Shown here: positions 6,843 to 16,422 of the stretch, piece after piece
Position numbering within the stretch: the first letter of the stretch is position 1
Layout of the letters: the number at the start of each line of letters is the position of its first letter
The notes under the pieces: model-generated
Database searches by the model: none
Told to the model about the DNA's origin: nothing
Seen by the model: the letters and a program-made list of their open reading frames with translations, nothing else
Position numbers and translations under genes: made by a program
Source of the DNA: Bacillota bacterium
Lineage (GTDB): Bacteria; Bacillota; Bacilli; Alicyclobacillales; SLC66
DNA: 64,000 bases
Direction of reading: 5' to 3'
Assembly: GCA_021828865.1 (NCBI GenBank)
Contig: JAJZCW010000014.1
Location: 1 to 64,000, forward strand

Positions 6843-9824
6843 ATGAGTGCAAATGAGAAACACCTCGAACTGACAAAAGGATTTGGCCATCTCCGGTCAC
6901 ATCCGGAACCTGCAAAGTGGGATGATTGGGAAGAATTCGATGCCAAAGCATGGCCTAAACGTGAGTCTCGTCATTACGAATTGATTCCTACCGTGTGCTT
7001 CAATTGTGAAGCAGCCTGTGGACTTCTCGCTTATATCAATAAACAGACTGGTGAAATTGAGAAATTGGAGGGTCATCCGCTACATCCGGCAAGCCGTGGA
7101 AGAAATTGCGCAAAAGGACCTGCCACCGTCTCTCAAATTACGAATCCTGAGCGGATCTTATATCCTATGAAGCGTGTGGGAAAAAGAGGAGAAGGGAAAT
7201 GGGAGCGCACTACTTGGGACGAGGCACTCGATGACATTGCGACAAGAATCCGCAAGAGTTTGAAAGAGGGCAGGAAAGACGAGATTGTGTATCATGTCGG
7301 GCGCCCTGGTGAAGATGAGTATACAGAGCGAGTGTTGAAGACATGGGGTATTGATGGATTATCCAGTCACACTAATGTATGCTCTGCGGGAGGCCGAACC
7401 GGTTATGCCTTTTGGATGGGGATGGATCGGCCCTCACCGGATTACAGCAATGCCCGCTTCATTTTGATGATGAGCGCACACTTGGAATCAGGCCATTATT
7501 TTAATCCGAATGCACAGCGAATTATAGAGGCGCAACAAAGAGGCACCAAGATTGCGGTGATTGATACGCGTCTCTCTAATACAGCTTCTAAAGCGGATTA
7601 CTGGCTTTCTCCATGGCCGGGAACGGAAGCGGGCTTGTTGCTGGCGGTGGCAAATGGACTCATTCAGTCCGAACGCTATAATCGGGAATTTGTCGAAAAA
7701 TGGGTGAATTGGCGGGAGTTCCTCCTTGATCGCGAGTACCTTGAAGAGTTGCAGCAGCGAGGGTTTATTGAATACCTACCTGCCGGGCGAACGTTTGATG
7801 ATTTCGTAGATTTGTTGAAGCAAATTTATCGCGAATACACGCCGGAATGGGCTGCAAAGGAATCTGGGGTGAAAGCGGAGCAGATTAACACGCTGGTCGA
7901 GGAAATTGCCCGGGCGGGCACTGCTTTTTCCTCAAATATTTGGAGAAATGCAGCAGCAGGCCATCGCGGTGGCTGGATGATTGCGCGAGCGCTTATGTTC
8001 CTTAACGTGCTGATGGGAGCCGTGGGCGAACCCGGAAGCATGATCCCTAATGCCTGGATCAAATTTGTCCCGACAAGGCATACAGTACCTCAACCCATCC
8101 GCGAGTGGAATGAAAATCACTGGCCACGTGAGTATCCATTGTCGTATTTTGAGTTGAGTTTTTGTCTCCCCCACATTTTGAAAAAGCGCAATAAACGCAT
8201 GGAAGTGTATTTTACCAGGGTCATGAATCCCGTATGGACGTTTCCGGACGGCTTTCACTGGATCGAAATGTTTCTGGAAGAAAATCGGGTGGGGTGTCAT
8301 GTGACGCTATCGCCAGTTTGGTCGGAGACGGCCCAGTTTTCGGATTATGTATTGCCCATGGGGTTGGGACCTGAGCGGCACGACTTACACTCCTATGAAA
8401 CTCATGCGGCGCAGTGGATCGGATTTCGTCAGCCCGTCCTACGCGTCTCGCAAGAGCGAAAAGGCATGGCAGTTCGAGATACGCGCGATGCGAATCCCGG
8501 GGAAGTTTGGGAGGAAAATGAGTTCTGGATTGAATTGTCCTGGCGTATAGACCCGGACGGCAGTTTGGGCATACGCCAACACTATGAATCTCCCTATCGA
8601 CCGGGCGAGAAAATTACTGTGAGTGAGTATTATCAATGGATTTTTGAAAATGCAGTGCCTGGTTTACCAGAGGCGGCTGCGGCAGAAAACATGACGCCTC
8701 TTGCGTACATGCAACGTTATGCTGCGTTTGAAATCACCAAAGAGGTGTACCAACGTCACCGCAAGCCGATAGATCCCGAGGTGCTGGCAAGTGCCACGAA
8801 AGTGCCGGAACCGATTGAGGGGGAGGAAGAAACGCTGCGCGAAGCAGGAGTTTGGGTGGATCGTCCTGCCCATTCGTCCAATCACGCGCCGTACCCAGGG
8901 CCATTTCAAAATGCATTAGGGCAGTATCGGACGGGTGTTTTTGTAGACGGAGAGGCAGTGCAAGGGTTTCCCACGCCATCGGGGAAATTAGAGTTTTTCT
9001 CCACAACGCTTCGGGATTGGGGCTGGCCCGAATACGCCATCCCCATTTATCCTCGGGATGAACAGGAACGCGAACAAATGGTGCACATTGTAAGTCAAGT
9101 GCATCACCAGACCATTGATCCGAGCAAAGGGGAGTACATGTTACTGCCCACATTTCGGTTGCCCATGCTGATTCATTCGCGGACCAATGGGGCCAAGTGG
9201 TTGCATGAGATTGCGCACACGAATCCCGTATGGATGAATCCTGTCGACGCCAAACGGTTGAAAGTAAAAACGGGGGACGAGGTTCGGATCGAGACGGAAA
9301 TTGGCTTTCTTGTCGATAAAGTGTGGGTGACAGAAGGCATCAAGCCGGGGGTGATTGCCTGTTCTCATCATCTGGGACGTTGGCGGCTACACGAGACCAC
9401 TGGCAGCGATCGCTGGAGTTCTGCGTTAGTAAAAATCGACCAACAAGCATCCCACCTGTGGCAAATGCATCAGATCCACGGACCGCAGCCATGGGAAAGC
9501 AGTGATGCCGATTCTAGTCGCATATGGTGGACCGATGGCGGCGTGCATCAAAATATCATTTTTCCCGTTCAACCTGATCCGATTAGCGGCATGATGTGCT
9601 GGCATCAACGGATTCGCGTAGAAAAAGTCGAGGGTGGATCCCATTATGGGGAGATATCGGTGGATACGAAAAAAGCCTATGAAGTATTTGAACGCTGGCT
9701 GTCCTTGACGCGACCGGCTCCCGGACCCGGAGGGCTGTATCGTCCATATTGGATGCTGCGCGTCTTGAAACCTCACCCGGATGCCTATGTGATTCCTGAA
9801 GGGACGAAGGGCATGAGAGATTAA
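6843..9824 (+). CDS. Molybdopterin oxidoreductase, catalytic subunit (SoeA/PsrA-like)
   Basis: 993 residues of the DMSO-reductase superfamily. A 4Fe-4S site is formed by C52-x2-C55-x3-C59-x29-C89. The probable Mo ligand is Cys180 in SHTNVCSAGGR, as in polysulfide/thiosulfate and sulfite-oxidising (SoeA) branches. MGD-binding stretches (AVIDTRLSNTASKADYWL) and a C-terminal dinucleotide-binding domain (from about 760) are present. No twin-arginine signal is seen, so the enzyme probably sits on the inner face of the membrane, as SoeABC does. It could oxidise sulfite or reduce a sulfur compound, which sequence alone cannot settle. An AAAGGGGGAAG site precedes the ATG and a terminator follows directly. 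Confidence 0.92.
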   Translation: MSANEKHLELTKGFGHLRSHPEPAKWDDWEEFDAKAWPKRESRHYELIPTVCFNCEAACGLLAYINKQTGEIEKLEGHPLHPASRGRNCAKGPATVSQITNPERILYPMKRVGKRGEGKWERTTWDEALDDIATRIRKSLKEGRKDEIVYHVGRPGEDEYTERVLKTWGIDGLSSHTNVCSAGGRTGYAFWMGMDRPSPDYSNARFILMMSAHLESGHYFNPNAQRIIEAQQRGTKIAVIDTRLSNTASKADYWLSPWPGTEAGLLLAVANGLIQSERYNREFVEKWVNWREFLLDREYLEELQQRGFIEYLPAGRTFDDFVDLLKQIYREYTPEWAAKESGVKAEQINTLVEEIARAGTAFSSNIWRNAAAGHRGGWMIARALMFLNVLMGAVGEPGSMIPNAWIKFVPTRHTVPQPIREWNENHWPREYPLSYFELSFCLPHILKKRNKRMEVYFTRVMNPVWTFPDGFHWIEMFLEENRVGCHVTLSPVWSETAQFSDYVLPMGLGPERHDLHSYETHAAQWIGFRQPVLRVSQERKGMAVRDTRDANPGEVWEENEFWIELSWRIDPDGSLGIRQHYESPYRPGEKITVSEYYQWIFENAVPGLPEAAAAENMTPLAYMQRYAAFEITKEVYQRHRKPIDPEVLASATKVPEPIEGEEETLREAGVWVDRPAHSSNHAPYPGPFQNALGQYRTGVFVDGEAVQGFPTPSGKLEFFSTTLRDWGWPEYAIPIYPRDEQEREQMVHIVSQVHHQTIDPSKGEYMLLPTFRLPMLIHSRTNGAKWLHEIAHTNPVWMNPVDAKRLKVKTGDEVRIETEIGFLVDKVWVTEGIKPGVIACSHHLGRWRLHETTGSDRWSSALVKIDQQASHLWQMHQIHGPQPWESSDADSSRIWWTDGGVHQNIIFPVQPDPISGMMCWHQRIRVEKVEGGSHYGEISVDTKKAYEVFERWLSLTRPAPGPGGLYRPYWMLRVLKPHPDAYVIPEGTKGMRD

Positions 9825-9844
9825 TTAATGTCAATGATCAGCGA

Positions 9845-9881
9845 TAGCCTACCAACATGGTGTAGTTGGTAGGCTATTTTT
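9845..9881 (+). terminator. Rho-independent terminator of the molybdoenzyme operon
   Basis: A perfect 12-bp stem tagcctaccaac / gttggtaggcta with an 8-base loop, then TTTTT. It lies 20 bases after the catalytic subunit stop. Confidence 0.92.
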
Positions 9882-10032
9882 CAATTTACAGTTTTACTCA
9901 AGCTATATAAAGTACCATAAACTAACAACGTTAATCACGAGTATGGAGGTACTCCTTATCCATTTTTATCAAAATGAGATGCGGGGATAGAGGAGTGCAC
10001 CTTACATAGATGGAAAGAGAAGGTGCTTATAA

Positions 10033-11100
10033 ATGAATAAAATCAACTACATGTTGATTCCCTTGGGGTTATTTACGATATTTGAAGCGGGTAGCTGGGC
10101 AAATGTATCTGCCCAAGCAATGACACCAACGCATTTGGCAACAGCCCAGCATTCGGTGAACAAGCGCACCAGTCGAATTTCACTCCATGACGAACTGATT
10201 GGTGTTTCCGCAAGTGCTGTGATGGGTAATACCAATTTGTTGATCAATCAAATTAATAAAGCAAAAATCACATCCGTTTCTCTCCCTATGAATGTCAAAG
10301 GGTTCCAAACTGCAATCAATGGCAATCTTGCGTATGTTCCTACGCAGCAAGGTAAAACTTTTGTGGTGAATTTGCAAACCCATCATGTCATTTCATCGTT
10401 CCATTCGACTATAGGAGCCCAATACGCCAATATATCCAACCCACTACACTTATTGATCATCACCGGTAAAAAATCGGTTACCGCGTATTCCTTAGCGACA
10501 CGAAAACCACAATGGCAGGTGCCTGTCGGGGGAAATACAATGGCTATTGCGGGGAACTATGCTTATTTATCCAGCAACTCGATGAAAAACACAAAAGTAA
10601 TCGACTTAAAATCCGGGAAAATCGTCACGTCGATTCCTGTTGGGATGATCGAAGATTCTGTGTATGATCCGCAAATGAACACGATTTGGTTGGCTAATTG
10701 GGGTAATGGGGATATGACTGTCGTGAATGCAAAAACGAACAAAATCATAAAAGTCATTCGTAAAAAAGAAGGCGGTGGCTATACGATGAATGACATGAAT
10801 AATATGATGATGGCGACCAGCGGCTACATGCAATTGGCACTGGGACCGCATGGAAAGCATGTTTATGCCGCTTCTTTCAGCAGTCATATCATGGTGTTCA
10901 ACGCAGTGAAAAATTCTTTTGAAAAGGATATTTCGACAATACAGATGGCGATGCTGAGTGGGCTTGCTGTCGATCCTTCAGGACAGTACGCCTATACTAC
11001 AGTTGATAATATGAATGAAACGATTGCCGTGTCATTAAAAAGTGGAAAGGTAGTTGCCACCTATCCTGGAGTAGCTTCCTACCGCTGGACAAGTTTATAA
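10033..11100 (+). CDS. Secreted YVTN-type beta-propeller protein
   Basis: 355 residues with an N-terminal signal peptide (about 1-28, cleavage near VSAQA). Repeated blades of the YncE/YVTN kind follow, for example GNLAYVPTQQGKTFVVNLQT and YDPQMNTIWLANWGNGDMTV. A methionine-rich insert (residues about 250-265, TMNDMNNMMMATSGYM) interrupts a blade and could bind soft metals such as copper, though that is speculative. Other propellers of this class act as surface or redox-associated proteins. An AGAGAAGG site precedes the ATG. The gene stands alone after a terminator. Exact function is unknown. Confidence 0.82.
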   Translation: MNKINYMLIPLGLFTIFEAGSWANVSAQAMTPTHLATAQHSVNKRTSRISLHDELIGVSASAVMGNTNLLINQINKAKITSVSLPMNVKGFQTAINGNLAYVPTQQGKTFVVNLQTHHVISSFHSTIGAQYANISNPLHLLIITGKKSVTAYSLATRKPQWQVPVGGNTMAIAGNYAYLSSNSMKNTKVIDLKSGKIVTSIPVGMIEDSVYDPQMNTIWLANWGNGDMTVVNAKTNKIIKVIRKKEGGGYTMNDMNNMMMATSGYMQLALGPHGKHVYAASFSSHIMVFNAVKNSFEKDISTIQMAMLSGLAVDPSGQYAYTTVDNMNETIAVSLKSGKVVATYPGVASYRWTSL

Positions 11101-11197
11101 ATAGCATTCTGAGATGATGAATATCTCACTGTTTATTCCTTGAGAAAGTTGGGTTAAAATATGCTTATTTAGTAGTATTACCATTGGGGTGATAATT

Positions 11198-11626
11198 TTG
11201 GATGAGCCATCTCGTAGAAAATTAGATGTTCATCACAAGTTTCATCATGAGACAGAAAGCAAAGGCGAAGAAATCACGATGAAGGCCAAAAATTTACTGG
11301 CTAAGAACCTTCATGAAGATGCGCGCCAAGTGCTGTTTTTACTATGTGATCACTGGAAAATGACAACCTTAGAGCATGCAAAAGAAGAGGAAAATGGTTG
11401 GTACCAGGAGTTGGCTGATGATGAAGAGGTTTGGCCAATGATGTTGGGATTTCGTCGTGATCACTATCTTCTGGAACGTTTCATGACGGATTTAGAGGCA
11501 AAGTTGATAGAGGGAGAGTCACTCGTTGAAGTGATCATGTATGCAGACGGGTTTTTAAAACTGCTCCATTATCACAATGAGCTTGAGGAGAAGTTTCTTG
11601 CTCAAATGGAGGAAGAAACTTGTTAA
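11198..11626 (+). CDS. Hemerythrin-like (HHE) helical protein
   Basis: About 142 residues, predicted all-helical. Spaced His/Glu groups fit a hemerythrin-type di-iron bundle: HEDARQVLFLL, LEHAKEEENGWY, RRDHYLLERF and HYHNELEEKFL. The upstream GTG at 11189 overlaps the Shine-Dalgarno GGGGTGA, so TTG at 11198 (about 6 bases after it) is the better start. The family holds oxygen, nitric-oxide or iron-sensing proteins. Not every canonical ligand could be aligned by eye, so the call is probable rather than certain. A terminator follows at about 11673. Confidence 0.65.
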   Translation: MDEPSRRKLDVHHKFHHETESKGEEITMKAKNLLAKNLHEDARQVLFLLCDHWKMTTLEHAKEEENGWYQELADDEEVWPMMLGFRRDHYLLERFMTDLEAKLIEGESLVEVIMYADGFLKLLHYHNELEEKFLAQMEEETC

Positions 11627-11672
11627 AATCCTCGATCCTTTCAGGATACTTTTCCACAATGATAAAAAATGT

Positions 11673-11702
11673 AAAAGGGGCTATAAATATAGGCCCTTTT
11701 TT
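11673..11702 (+). terminator. Rho-independent terminator
   Basis: The stem aaaaggggctata / tataggccctttt has one mismatch and a short AA loop, and runs into a T-run. It lies 47 bases after the hemerythrin-like gene. Confidence 0.75.
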
Positions 11703-11851
11703 CGTGATTTTCATCACGGCAACACTTTCAATAGTAAAGTAAAGTTTTCATTAAATCATTCTTGATAACGGAAGCAGGAAGTAACCAGTACAAAGATATC
11801 GTTGGTTGAAATGATTGTCACTTCTCGAAATGTCAAAGGGGCACATGCAGT

Positions 11852-12277
11852 ATGAATCATCAGCAATTAATAGAGATTGGCTTAAACTTTGAGGGGACAA
11901 GTCTGAAATATCCGTTCGCTCCAGATTTGCCGGTGCTTTTTGTTAATAAAAGAATGTTTGCTTTGTTGGGGAACCTGCATGGTGTGGAAATGGTCAATTT
12001 GAAAACGTCCCCAGACGAAGCGTGGATACACCGTGAGACTTATTCTGGAGCCGTTCTCCCAGGGTATCATATGAATAAAAAACACTGGAATACGGTTTTA
12101 TTGAACAATACTGTACCCGATGATGTGATTATTGAGATGCTTTGGGAATCTTATCAACGGGTGATTGCAAAACTTCCAAAGGTGGAAAGAGAGTCCCTAC
12201 GCTTGAGGTCAGGGACCCATGGAATCCATTTGATAAACGTGGATGGCATCGCGAAGAAATTCGTCAAAGCATGGTAG
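11852..12277 (+). CDS. MmcQ/YjbR family protein
   Basis: 141 residues. The body matches the YjbR/MmcQ fold: an N-terminal helix, the KYPFAPDLPVLFVNKRMFAL strand pair, NLKTSPDEAW, PGYHMNKKHWNTV and a C-terminal helix ending SYQRVIAKLPK. Family members usually stop soon after this point (about 115-120 residues). Here about 20 extra residues follow, which may be a natural tail or a downstream frameshift. The biochemical role is unknown; the fold is often described as DNA-binding-like. An AAAGGGG site lies upstream of the ATG. The gene converges on the TetR gene with a 10-base gap. Confidence 0.82.
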   Translation: MNHQQLIEIGLNFEGTSLKYPFAPDLPVLFVNKRMFALLGNLHGVEMVNLKTSPDEAWIHRETYSGAVLPGYHMNKKHWNTVLLNNTVPDDVIIEMLWESYQRVIAKLPKVERESLRLRSGTHGIHLINVDGIAKKFVKAW

Positions 12278-12287
12278 TCCGTATGAA

Positions 12288-12833
12288 TCAACTGCGCCCT
12301 AATGGAAATAAACTCAAACGCGTCAGCCATAAGCTCATTGCTTCCACCGATTCCACCATTCCCGATTCTAACCAATGAATGATAACCCCAACAATACCAT
12401 TCGATCCAAAAGCTGCATCTAATTCATCATGCAAAAAAGGGAGTAGCTCCCGCCGAATGCTTTGTGTTACCCTTGCACGAAAGTCTCGTTCCACCAGCAT
12501 GGTTCGATAGAGAGGTGCATACTTCTCAACATGTCTAAATAATGCGACTGTGGATCCAATGGGCTTTCCTAACTTTTTGAAATCAATTAAAGCGGTTTCT
12601 GGGTTAAATGTGGGGTCGGTCATCGCGTCCATTAACTGGGCTAAAATATAATTTTCCATGTAATTCAATATGTCTTGCTTGTCACGAAAATGAAGATAGA
12701 AAGTAGAGCGATTGACGCCTGCTTTCTGAACAATTTTTCTTACGGTTATCGCTTCGTATCCTTCTTTTAGCACTAAATCCATAAGTGAATCCATAAGTAA
12801 ACTTTCTGTACGAATGACACGCGGATCCTTCAA
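12288..12833 (-). CDS. TetR-family transcriptional regulator
   Basis: About 181 residues. The N-terminal HTH is clear (ITVRKIVQKAGVNRSTFYLH, then FRDKQDILNYM), followed by a helical ligand-binding half. An ATG at 12848 exists, but GGAGGA lies inside that reading frame and is spaced 7 bases from TTG at 12833, which is the preferred start. The gene is divergent from the four-helix membrane protein at 12986, across about 150 bases. The regulator probably controls that gene and itself. The ligand is unknown. Confidence 0.88.
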   Translation of the reverse strand: MKDPRVIRTESLLMDSLMDLVLKEGYEAITVRKIVQKAGVNRSTFYLHFRDKQDILNYMENYILAQLMDAMTDPTFNPETALIDFKKLGKPIGSTVALFRHVEKYAPLYRTMLVERDFRARVTQSIRRELLPFLHDELDAAFGSNGIVGVIIHWLESGMVESVEAMSLWLTRLSLFPLGRS

Positions 12834-12985
12834 GCAGCATTCCTCCATTAATTGCTCAACACATATTTTATTTATGTCTACTAATCAACACTAGGCAGAT
12901 TTTTAATGATTGAATGAAGCGTCTCGGCGTACTACTCTAATTATAGACGCTGTGTCGATTACTTGTACTAAAGGAGAGAGATCTG

Positions 12986-13366
12986 ATGAAAAAGTGGGTT
13001 TTTATGATTCACCAGCTCATGACGGTGTTAATATTGCTAGGGATCATGATTGAATTTTATTTTGCTGGATTAGGCATTTTCCATGCACAAAGTTTCCAAC
13101 TCCACATGGTAACGGGAGAAATATTATGGGGGGCGTCCTTGGCGCTATTTGTGATCTCACTGATCGGTATGATTGGCAGAAAACTAATTGGGTTTTCCTT
13201 GCTTCTTTTTGTCCTATTGTTCATACAACCACTTCTGGTGCAGGCGAATCAATCGTTTGTTCAAGCAATTCACCTCATTAATGCGCTGCTTATTTTCGCC
13301 GTTACGCTATACTTGATGGTGGTATCATTTCGGCAATCAAAAACGATGGTAACCACGCATGATTAG
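12986..13366 (+). CDS. Small four-helix membrane protein (DUF6220-like)
   Basis: 126 residues with four hydrophobic helices (about 5-27, 40-62, 65-85 and 92-113) and a conserved-looking HMVTGEILWG between helices one and two. This resembles the DUF6220 family, whose function is unknown. An AAAGGAGAGAG site precedes the ATG. Divergence from a TetR regulator suggests inducible expression. Confidence 0.75.
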   Translation: MKKWVFMIHQLMTVLILLGIMIEFYFAGLGIFHAQSFQLHMVTGEILWGASLALFVISLIGMIGRKLIGFSLLLFVLLFIQPLLVQANQSFVQAIHLINALLIFAVTLYLMVVSFRQSKTMVTTHD

Positions 13367-13441
13367 GTCGGCTATAAAAGGGTATTGTAACTGCGCAACT
13401 GATGCAAAAGCTGAATTTATATTCTAATTGGAGGAATTTCA

Positions 13442-14326
13442 TTGCCAAAGCAGGTTGAATTTCACGTGAGAGAAGACGTTCAACTTCTTCTGTTTCTTTT
13501 GGAAAAATACTCTGGTAAAGGTCGTAATAAAGTAAAATCTTTACTGACAAGAGGTCAGGTGATGGTGGGGAATCGCGTTGTGACAAGACACGACCATCTT
13601 TTGACTGCCGGAGATAAGGTGACAATTTTACAGACTGGTTCTGTTCAACAAAGGGAGATCATGGCGGGCGTGAAAATCGTTTATGAAGATGAGTCTATTC
13701 TTGTCATCGATAAGCCCCCTGGGCTACTATCCATCGCAACGGATGAGGAAAAGGAACGGACAGCGTACCGCATTCTTAGTGAGTATGTTCAGGAGCGCGA
13801 TCCAAGGGCACGAGTATTCATTGTACATCGGTTGGATAAGGAGACGTCTGGGCTGATGATGTTTGCAAAAACGGAAGCGGTCAAAAACCATCTCCAGGAT
13901 AATTGGAAGGACGTGATTTTGGAACGATCCTATATCGCACTTGTAGAAGGTGCAGTGAAAGAAAAGCAGGGAACCATTAAGAATTGGCTGAAGGAATCTT
14001 CCACAAGGACCATGTACGTGAGCAGGCCAGGAGAAGGACTCAATGCCATCACACATTATCAGGTGATCGAACAAACAGCTGAGTATTCCTTATTAGCCGT
14101 CCAGTTAGAGACTGGTAGGAAAAATCAAATAAGGGTACATATGCAAAGCATTGGACATAGCGTGGTGGGAGATAAACGTTACGGATCTAGGAAAAATCCC
14201 ATTGCTAGACTTGGGCTTCATGCGCAAATCCTTGCCTTTAAGCACCCTGTTACCGGGGATTTGCTTCGGTTTGAAACGAAGATACCGAATCAACTCCAGA
14301 GTGTCTTTCGTGTTAAGAAGAAATGA
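13442..14326 (+). CDS. RluA-family RNA pseudouridine synthase
   Basis: 294 residues. An N-terminal S4 RNA-binding domain (about 15-70, RNKVKSLLTRGQVMVGN) is followed by the RluA/RluD catalytic domain, with the catalytic Asp in HRLDKETSGLMMF and the late LETGRKNQIRVHM motif. It would isomerise uridines in 23S rRNA or tRNA; target positions cannot be assigned. The start is TTG at 13442, 7 bases after GGAGG. It is a single gene, with a PP2C phosphatase converging from the right. Confidence 0.93.
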   Translation: MPKQVEFHVREDVQLLLFLLEKYSGKGRNKVKSLLTRGQVMVGNRVVTRHDHLLTAGDKVTILQTGSVQQREIMAGVKIVYEDESILVIDKPPGLLSIATDEEKERTAYRILSEYVQERDPRARVFIVHRLDKETSGLMMFAKTEAVKNHLQDNWKDVILERSYIALVEGAVKEKQGTIKNWLKESSTRTMYVSRPGEGLNAITHYQVIEQTAEYSLLAVQLETGRKNQIRVHMQSIGHSVVGDKRYGSRKNPIARLGLHAQILAFKHPVTGDLLRFETKIPNQLQSVFRVKKK

Positions 14327-14368
14327 CAAAAATATCCATCATGTTTTTTGTTCATCTTAGTGTAATAA

Positions 14369-16114
14369 TCATTTATGCACTGAACGTGGTTGAATATCCA
14401 TTCCCACCAAGGTCACGTCATCGCTCCATTGTGATTGACCTGTAAAAAGAGTGATTTCATTTATTAGTTGATCTGTTAATGAGGAGATATCAAGTTCTCG
14501 GTATTGGGTTAGGAAATCCTTCACTCTTTTTATCGAAAACATTTCTCCTTCCTGATTAAATACTTCTGTCAGACCATCTGAATATACCAGAAGCTTATCC
14601 CCAAAGTTCAACTGCCAAGAATAGGTGGAAAACCTAGTTCCTTTATTGATACCAAGTGGAATATCACCTTCTTGCAAAGTATCGATTATTCCATTTTCAT
14701 GAACCACAATGGGAGAAGGATGCCCGCCATTGGAATACACAAGTTCCATGGTGTTCAAATCGAGAACCCCATAAAATATCGTAAAATACGATTCTATATT
14801 GGAAAAATCACTAAACCGCTCATTGATAGCCGTGAGCAATGTTCCTGGATGCCGAGCGATGCTCAACTCCTGGTCGTTCTCCAACGGACGAAGATAATAA
14901 TTAATCGCAATTGCACTTAGTGCCGCTGAAACCCCATGCCCCATCACATCGAGTACAAAAAGACCTAGATGAGTGTCATCTAGTGCGATGATATTAAGCA
15001 TGTCACCAGCTAGAAAATCAGAGGGGATGTATTTCCATGCCATTAAAATGCCTGAGATAGATGGTAAATTTTTAGGCAAAAAAGCATGTTGTAATGAACC
15101 GGCGAGTCTCAGTTCATGTTGCATGCGCTCGTTATGCAGTCGGATTTGATTTTCCATTGCCAATTTTTCAGAGATGTCTTTAATCGTCCAGATGACTCCC
15201 TTGCTAGGGTCTTCGGGGTCTAGAAAGGCACCTGAAACTTCAGCAGAAAAGAGAGAGCCATTTTTTCGTTGAAACATAAATTGTTGATCAGTTATTCCAT
15301 TAGGAGAACTGGCTAACAGGTAATAATAGCTACTGAATTGATGATACGCATCATCGTTATGATAAATGGTACGGAAATTCTGTCCCACCAATTCATCGAT
15401 TTCATAGCCAAAAATCTCTGTAATTCTATGGTTGGCCATGAGAATTGTTCGATCAAGAGAAGCTAAAAAAACGCCGATGGACATATTGTTGATAAGGTTC
15501 ATTTGAATTTTTGCATCACGTTCTAATTCTAACTCAGCCAATTTTCTTAACTGGATTTCTTTTTCTAATTGGCGGTTTGCAAACTCCATTTTACGGAAAT
15601 TTAGCATCGCATTGATGGCATTCGACACTTGATAAGCACACACATTCAATAACCAATTAGATTCTTCTAGGGACAGTTCATGAATAGTATTAAATTTTCT
15701 CGATACAACTAAGGCGCCTGTTTGCTGATCCGATGAAGTAAATGGCCAAATCCCAAGGTGAGTAAATTTAGTTCCTATCCATGCATGATGAAGAGAAGGC
15801 ACTTGGTCTATTGGGGACCATTTTTCCATGAAAGGGTGTAAACGGTTCATGTGCTCCAAAGAAAAGAATTGGTGAAGATTTGCTAATTCAATCTCTGCAA
15901 AGTCTCCCCATGGTCGATACAAGTCTATGGGATCTGAAGTAACTCCAGTCATTAGTCGCTTCTTATAAACAAAAAAACCTGCATCAGCAAGTTGATACTC
16001 GCTAATTAGTGAAGAAGCTGCAACGAATAATTCATAACCACTAGATAGTTCAAACCATTTTTCTGTCTTTTTAAGAAAACCGTTCAAAATCGATGGGTCC
16101 ATAAGAACGTGCAC
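14369..16114 (-). CDS. PAS-containing PP2C (SpoIIE/RsbU-type) serine phosphatase
   Basis: 581 residues. The N-terminal 180 residues look like a GAF-type sensor. A coiled-coil (about 180-205), a PAS domain (about 210-320, IFGYEIDELVGQNF, then the PAC segment GVIWTIKDIS) and a SpoIIE-like PP2C domain (about 350-575) follow. Metal ligands are visible in LAGDML, VLDVMGHG, YSDGLTE and QWSDDVTLV. The RsbU/RsbP family dephosphorylates anti-anti-sigma factors, so this protein could feed a sigma-B-like stress pathway; no such partner is in the window. It is cytoplasmic, with no membrane helix seen. Confidence 0.9.
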   Translation of the reverse strand: MHVLMDPSILNGFLKKTEKWFELSSGYELFVAASSLISEYQLADAGFFVYKKRLMTGVTSDPIDLYRPWGDFAEIELANLHQFFSLEHMNRLHPFMEKWSPIDQVPSLHHAWIGTKFTHLGIWPFTSSDQQTGALVVSRKFNTIHELSLEESNWLLNVCAYQVSNAINAMLNFRKMEFANRQLEKEIQLRKLAELELERDAKIQMNLINNMSIGVFLASLDRTILMANHRITEIFGYEIDELVGQNFRTIYHNDDAYHQFSSYYYLLASSPNGITDQQFMFQRKNGSLFSAEVSGAFLDPEDPSKGVIWTIKDISEKLAMENQIRLHNERMQHELRLAGSLQHAFLPKNLPSISGILMAWKYIPSDFLAGDMLNIIALDDTHLGLFVLDVMGHGVSAALSAIAINYYLRPLENDQELSIARHPGTLLTAINERFSDFSNIESYFTIFYGVLDLNTMELVYSNGGHPSPIVVHENGIIDTLQEGDIPLGINKGTRFSTYSWQLNFGDKLLVYSDGLTEVFNQEGEMFSIKRVKDFLTQYRELDISSLTDQLINEITLFTGQSQWSDDVTLVGMDIQPRSVHK

Positions 16115-16362
16115 CCCAATGATAGCTTGATTTAATAGGAAACATAAAGCAATTTACTGAATTTTACCTGAATAATTTTGCTTAAAACAGGCTTTAAATC
16201 AAAAATTATATGAATTTTTAATTTTTATAGTTTTATACAATTTTGGACGTCTTGTTGCTATTGCAAACGATGGTGGCAGGATTAGAAAGTGTATCAGGGT
16301 CGATTGAGTGAGGCTAGTTTGTTCGGTCACCCTTAATCTGTATCTTTTTTGTATAATGTGTA

Positions 16363-16391
16363 TTGACTATTCTATACAAACATTATACAAT
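16363..16391 (+). promoter_or_regulatory. Strong sigma-A-type promoter for the DUF378 gene
   Basis: TTGACT (16363-16368) and TACAAT (16386-16391) are exactly 17 bases apart, about 32 bases upstream of the start codon. A second -10-like TATAAT sits just upstream at 16352. The rest of the 16115-16362 gap is AT-rich, with nothing else recognised. Confidence 0.75.
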
Positions 16392-16422
16392 TAGGGCAAC
16401 TCAAATAAAGGGGGTGAATGTA

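Noticed and set aside
8734-9153. Long minus-strand open frames inside the molybdoenzyme gene
   Set aside because: Antisense shadows of a conserved gene with no ribosome sites or family similarity.
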